Origin: JAOAPY01 sp038237475
GTDB taxonomy: Bacteria; Acidobacteriota; Blastocatellia; Pyrinomonadales; Pyrinomonadaceae
DNA length: 64,000 nt
NCBI GenBank assembly: GCA_038237475.1
Contig: JBBRYS010000001.1
Coordinates: 558,001-622,000 of the forward strand
Direction: 5' to 3'
In this document: piece after piece, positions 60,375 to 64,000 of the stretch
Position numbering within the stretch: position 1 is the stretch's first letter
Layout of the letters: each line of letters starts with the position of its first letter
Made by a program: the position numbers and the translations under genes
The notes under the pieces: generated by a model
What the model was told of the DNA's origin: nothing
What the model saw: the letters and a program-made list of their open reading frames with translations, nothing else
Databases searched by the model: none

Positions 60375-62825
60375 TCACTTCTGCTTTAGGTTCAACCGGA
60401 AGCTCCCACAAGCACAGCGTAAATCCACCGGATCAAACCTCGGTGTGAGAGCCAACCATGAGTCGCACTTCGGTTTCTCGCAGCGAAACTGGTGCAGCAG
60501 TTGTCTAAAGGCTGTCACAACCGGCTCGAAATCTTGCCTCGACAGTTCGGCCCACTCGTTATAGTGAACCGCTTTATTGATGATCCACTGCTCCCCGCCG
60601 CAGGTCGCCAGACTCTTGGCGCGTGCCTTCTGAAGCCCCTCAACCTTCACTTTGGCTTGAGCGTCATCCCATGACTTTGCTGCCTTCTCGGCGCGCTTTA
60701 GGAGTTCGCCCTGCCTGCCAATCACAGCACTCAGCAACTCGCCCATGTCATATCCCCCGTCACCCCTAAACGAGACCTTCGCTCCCAGTTCGTCCGCCAG
60801 GTCTGCGGCCACGTACTCTAAATGCCGACGCAGACGAGCGGCCGCTGTCGGCACTTCATTCTTGGCTAAGTCTTCGGCTATCGAATCCCAGATCTCCGCG
60901 ACCTCATCAATAACTGGGCCTGTATCGACGGTCCAAGTATGAAACGCGACTGCTGATTTCGTGCCAATCAATCCTTCCGTTCGCATCTGGCGCGCCCATA
61001 CCTGATCATGCGTAGTAATGACGAACTGCGTGTCTGGGAAATATGTCTTCAGGAGCTTACAGAACTGCTTGCGATGTTGGGAATCAACAGACATAACCAC
61101 ATCGTCGAGAACTGCGAGCGTGAAATTGGTACCCAGGACCCTCTTCATCAAGGCGAGGTAGAGGCACACCCCCATTCCGTCCTGATGGCCTTCGCTGTGA
61201 TATGCGCCGGGTGGGAACATGCCTTTCTTATGGAAGTCCACCAGGAGCCCAAGCTTCCCGTCCATAGGTTCAAACTTAGCCTTGAACTCCCCCTCATCAT
61301 CATGGTTGACGAGTTGATAGTATTTCCCGAAATCTCCCTCAACTTCTGCATATAGTTCTACCAACGCAGCCTCGGCAACATCACAATAGACCTTGTAGGC
61401 AATTTTTCCGCGGGAAGCTGCCGCATTCTTTGTCTCAGCGTCGCGTCGGAACAGGCGCCAATTGTTCAATCGCTCTTGGGCGACAACCAGAAAGTCGTGG
61501 GCTTCAACAGTTGCACTCTTATCCGGACGTGCCTTCACTTTCTCCCTGGTTAAATCCAGATCGCTGCTCAGCGTGTCTGGTATCGATGCCCATCCCGACT
61601 CAAGTCTCTCTTTCAGCGCAATGGCTCCTTCTAAGGAGGAAAGAGCCTCCGAGAAAGCGAGGAGATTCCCCGACCATTGCCCTAACCGTTTGACGAATCT
61701 CTTGTCTACTTCCGCGATCTTGGTTAGGGGTTCGATGAGCCCCCGAATGCGGATGACCTCCTTAGAGATTGACCTGCCGGCTTCAAGCAGTTTGTCTCGC
61801 ACAACCTGCGCTTCTTTCGACTTTTCGAGCTTCTCCTGCAAGTGTGCGCGAAGAGCTCCAATATCCCAGTCCGTGTCGCAAAGCGGGCAATGTGGACCGT
61901 CGACCAGGTCAAGACCGGACTGGAGGAGCGAGCGTCGCTTGATCGAGGAAAGAAGGTCCGCGTTCGCTTCTATTTTAAGGATGCTTCTCAACGCCGACTT
62001 GACCGCAACCTCGGTAGTGGTTTCGAGGCCTTTGTTTACCGCATCGGAAACTGCATTGATATCCCTCAATGCTGATTCCTTGGTCTGCGCCGCGCTCCCC
62101 TTCGCGCCGCCTTCAGAAATGCCTTCAGCGACGGAGGTATCCTTGGCAATCTCCTTGATCTCTGACAGACCAAGCAACTTACGCCGTTTGTTAATTGTTA
62201 ATAGCAAGTCTTCGACAGTGAGCTTCGCCAAGTCGAGATGACGCTTGAGGCTGTCCTCCCCTGACTCGGCTTGTGCCTTGGCTGTTGAATAGGCTGTGTT
62301 GAGCTTGTTTTCGGTGGTCTTAAGCGTTGCACGCGTCTGATCAATGTCATCGAGCTTGAGCAGGGTTTGTACATCGCGGGAGCGTTGGGAGGCCTCGGTG
62401 AGAATGAACTTGATGATTTCGCGGCGCGAGAGTGTGATTTCGGAATGTTGTGCGATCTCGTCAAACACCGCCTTAACATCGGCGTCGTTGGGCGTGATCT
62501 TCAAGTGTTTCGGCTTCTTTATCCGCCGCGTGATAGATGCCGATTTCCCCAAGTGTGGGATATGCACGTCCAAAGTTACGGACGACGCATCAGGATAGCT
62601 CCGGGCTTCGACATGTGGCCCGTGATCAGCAAGGTTGAGGTCGCCCGTACCTGAACCCTTAAGCCGGCCGATCTCCCCAGTAAGCACGAACTGAATTGCA
62701 TCTACGACACCGCTCTTTCCGGATCCGTTGGGTCCCGAAACCACGAAACTCTCGCGGTTCATTGTCAGCGTAAGATCCCGTATCCCGCGGAGCTCTTTGA
62801 TGTGAACACTCTCGATTTGGATCAC
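60375..62825 (-). CDS. Rad50/SMC-like ATPase with zinc hook, putative defence protein
   Basis: 816 residues. Walker A GPNGSGKS at 31-38, a coiled-coil arm with a CPLC zinc-hook-like motif near residue 312 (DGPHCPLCDTDWD), an ABC signature-like region (SEGHQDGMG), Walker B LAVLDDVVMSVD near 565, H-switch FVITTHDQVW. A C-terminal zinc-type segment (CEKPKCDSW ... CACGS, about 775-810) is unusual for RecF/SMC-like proteins. Start GTG 62825 overlaps the upstream 58-residue gene by four bases (GTGA), so translation is coupled. No nuclease domain visible. In this island a defence or DNA-processing function is plausible; the exact system is not one I recognise. Confidence 0.78.
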   Translation of the reverse strand: MIQIESVHIKELRGIRDLTLTMNRESFVVSGPNGSGKSGVVDAIQFVLTGEIGRLKGSGTGDLNLADHGPHVEARSYPDASSVTLDVHIPHLGKSASITRRIKKPKHLKITPNDADVKAVFDEIAQHSEITLSRREIIKFILTEASQRSRDVQTLLKLDDIDQTRATLKTTENKLNTAYSTAKAQAESGEDSLKRHLDLAKLTVEDLLLTINKRRKLLGLSEIKEIAKDTSVAEGISEGGAKGSAAQTKESALRDINAVSDAVNKGLETTTEVAVKSALRSILKIEANADLLSSIKRRSLLQSGLDLVDGPHCPLCDTDWDIGALRAHLQEKLEKSKEAQVVRDKLLEAGRSISKEVIRIRGLIEPLTKIAEVDKRFVKRLGQWSGNLLAFSEALSSLEGAIALKERLESGWASIPDTLSSDLDLTREKVKARPDKSATVEAHDFLVVAQERLNNWRLFRRDAETKNAAASRGKIAYKVYCDVAEAALVELYAEVEGDFGKYYQLVNHDDEGEFKAKFEPMDGKLGLLVDFHKKGMFPPGAYHSEGHQDGMGVCLYLALMKRVLGTNFTLAVLDDVVMSVDSQHRKQFCKLLKTYFPDTQFVITTHDQVWARQMRTEGLIGTKSAVAFHTWTVDTGPVIDEVAEIWDSIAEDLAKNEVPTAAARLRRHLEYVAADLADELGAKVSFRGDGGYDMGELLSAVIGRQGELLKRAEKAAKSWDDAQAKVKVEGLQKARAKSLATCGGEQWIINKAVHYNEWAELSRQDFEPVVTAFRQLLHQFRCEKPKCDSWLALTPRFDPVDLRCACGSFRLNLKQK

Positions 62826-62998
62826 GGGAGATTCTCCTCGGCGCTGCCTGAGAGAACGGTCACCAGAGCCGCGGCATTAAGCTTCTTGTCAGCTTCGAGA
62901 AGTGCGCGCAATTGCTCGACGATTGCCTGATTAAAGCCTTCTGACTCGGAAAGCTTCTTGTAGAACTCCTCTAGGATATTCTCTTGGATGGTTGGCAT
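62822..62998 (-). CDS. 58-residue protein coupled to the SMC-like ATPase
   Basis: Starts ATG 62998, sequence MPTIQENILEEFYKKLSESE then GFNQAIVEQLRALLEADKKL, ending SGSAEENLP before TGA 62822-62824, which overlaps the next gene's GTG (GTGA). It is mostly two amphipathic helices, with no known domain. The coupling and length suggest a small subunit or regulator of the ATPase. Too short to be picked up by simple ORF calling, so it is easily missed. Confidence 0.75.
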   Translation of the reverse strand: MPTIQENILEEFYKKLSESEGFNQAIVEQLRALLEADKKLNAAALVTVLSGSAEENLP

Positions 62999-63059
62999 GG
63001 TCCGGCCTCTTTTGGTTATCTATCCGTTTGAAACTCGATCACTTAACGGTCAACACTTT

Positions 63060-63323
63060 TCATTGCCCCAGCCGCATGAGTTCCGGGCTAGCGTCGTTGT
63101 TGGCATTGGCCAAATGCTCCAGAAATTCTTTACCGGCCCGCGCAACGCCGGAGCGCCCTCGCTTAACCAAATGGCCGTCTCGACAGCCTCAATCTGGCAG
63201 AAAAAAGGTCGGATGGCCCCAACCGTCCTCAGTCCCCTCGGTTTCTTGTGTTTCTGTTGCTGGGTGCCAAGCTCACTCACCATCAGAGCGAGGTCCGGGT
63301 GGAGTCCCGTAATACTGCCTCAT
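63060..63323 (-). pseudogene. remnant of a type III restriction-like helicase (BPTD_3080-like Res)
   Basis: The minus-strand frame carries HPDLALMVSELG, then IRPFFCQIEAVETAIWLSEG, and, after a one-base slip near 63130, EFLEHLANANNDASPELMRL followed by TGA. This matches the region just before Walker A of DEAD/Res helicases annotated as BPTD_3080 type, where the family reads RPFFCQIEAVETAIWL and EHLANANND-x-NPELMRLALKLATG. The helicase core itself is absent. It is directly upstream of the 58-residue gene, on the same strand. Confidence 0.75.
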
Positions 63324-63658
63324 TTATCGACGGATTGCCACTGACTGATGATGGGCTGGAAAGGGCGACGCGGCGCGGTTTGATGGCTTTGAAAATGTGC
63401 CCCCTCGTAGGGACAAAAGGAACCGACTTGGTGCCCACTCTGCACACCGAAGAGCGAAAAGGAGAGGAGCACTCGGAGCAAAGCGAAGAGTTGTGCGGAT
63501 GGGCTGTGGTTTACGATGAAGCGCAGAGCGGAAGGACTTAGATCGACTTTCTTCTTCCGCGTTGTCGTCGGCTTGGAATGGAAGCTGCAGCCCTACTCAG
63601 GCGCTAACGCGGATCAGCATGATGTGATTGAGTGCTTTGGCATCTTTCGACTTGAAGC
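63324..63658. other. gene-free interval, 335 bp
   Basis: Between the helicase remnant and the nuclease gene. No convincing coding frame; probably the remains of deleted sequence between the two helicase-like genes. Confidence 0.4.
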
Positions 63659-64000
63659 TTACCGAGCAGGTTGCCGTTGAGGTTGAGCCGTACCACGCGC
63701 AGAATTGATTGCTTCGATTATAGAGTCTTTCTCTTGCTGCTCAAAAAACCACCAGTTTGTACTCCAAACCCGGTGCATTCGCCAACCTAACTTCTCTCTC
63801 AACCAGCGCTCCCTTGCTCTATCGCGCGTTCTAGCAACCAATGAGCTGTGATAACCAGCGCCATCACACTCTATTGCGAGCAAGTTCTTACCGCGATCCT
63901 TGACGACAATATCTAGCCGAAACCTACCTGCGCCGTATTGGCATTCGATTTCATATCCTTCATTCTCGAGAAACTCAACAACTTGTTCCTCGAAGGGTGA
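63659..64000 (-). CDS. C-terminal endonuclease domain of a large helicase-nuclease (5' end outside window)
   Basis: The frame is open to the right edge; the last 113 residues before TAA 63659 are visible. SPFEEQVVEFLENEGYEIE, then RFRLDIVVKDRG, LLAIECDGAGYHSS, RTRDRARERWLREKLGW and HRVWSTNWWFF are the PD-(D/E)xK Vsr-like REase_MTES_1575 domain found at the end of very large DUF4011/DUF3320 helicases (1500-2000 residues). The catalytic residues would be Asp in RLDIVV and Glu/Asp in ECDG. Probably a nucleic-acid-targeting defence protein. The N-terminal helicase cannot be checked here. Confidence 0.82.
   Translation of the reverse strand, partial: SPFEEQVVEFLENEGYEIECQYGAGRFRLDIVVKDRGKNLLAIECDGAGYHSSLVARTRDRARERWLREKLGWRMHRVWSTNWWFFEQQEKDSIIEAINSARGTAQPQRQPAR

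Noticed and set aside
60031..60411. A 126-residue minus-strand frame
   Set aside because: No domain, composition unlike neighbouring genes, and it overlaps the ATPase gene end.

Overview
The window reads as a chromosomal segment of a GC-moderate, free-living Gram-negative bacterium. Dispersed imperfect palindromes, PilZ and two-component genes, a PEP-CTERM surface protein, a very large RHS protein and a mixture of aromatic-CoA catabolic genes together suggest Acidobacteriota (Blastocatellia-like). This is an inference; there is no rRNA or other marker gene here to settle it.

Bases 1-15422 hold an aerobic, CoA-thioester-dependent aromatic degradation island: the end of boxB (benzoyl-CoA epoxidase), a TetR regulator, three enoyl-CoA hydratase/isomerase paralogs, a short-chain dehydrogenase, a Rid-family protein, an acyl-CoA dehydrogenase, a flavin monooxygenase and an Old-Yellow-Enzyme-type reductase that resemble the two halves of 2-aminobenzoyl-CoA monooxygenase/reductase, a kynureninase-like PLP enzyme, tryptophan 2,3-dioxygenase, and a benzoate/2-aminobenzoate-CoA ligase. 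Read together, tryptophan could go through kynurenine to anthranilate, be activated to the CoA thioester, be dearomatised by the monooxygenase/reductase pair and then be degraded by beta-oxidation-like steps. No kynurenine formamidase is visible.

Bases 15500-26267 contain a PEP-CTERM protein with a strong terminator, an ArsR / ene-reductase / alcohol dehydrogenase operon, a sigma54-type two-component system, and a divergent pair made of a tiny exported proline-rich protein and a TPR-HTH-receiver regulator. Bases 26268-33559 are an RHS protein with Big2-like and discoidin-like modules and an unrecognised C-terminal tip, followed by two small related membrane proteins that could be its immunity proteins. 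Bases 33697-48909 are housekeeping-like: a dual c-di-GMP enzyme (HD-GYP plus GGDEF), an MFS transporter, SLOG and CBM9-like proteins, PilZ, an OPT transporter, an M14 peptidase, and a membrane protein paired with a large SPFH/flotillin-like protein containing internal repeats. Bases 49049-49921 are a small graveyard of frameshifted genes (BrnT toxin, its antitoxin, a HEPN-like fragment).

From tRNA-Asn (52170) to the right edge the window looks like a mobile/defence island. A large serine recombinase has its last codons inside the tRNA gene. After it come a decayed DUF433/DUF5615-type toxin-antitoxin pair, a three-gene module (tyrosine recombinase, small HTH protein, Cys-cluster recombinase-like protein) preceded by palindromes, a 1.1 kb gene-free stretch with serial hairpins, a Rad50/SMC-like ATPase translationally coupled to a 58-residue protein, a frameshifted remnant of a type III-like restriction helicase, and the nuclease end of a large helicase-nuclease cut by the window edge.
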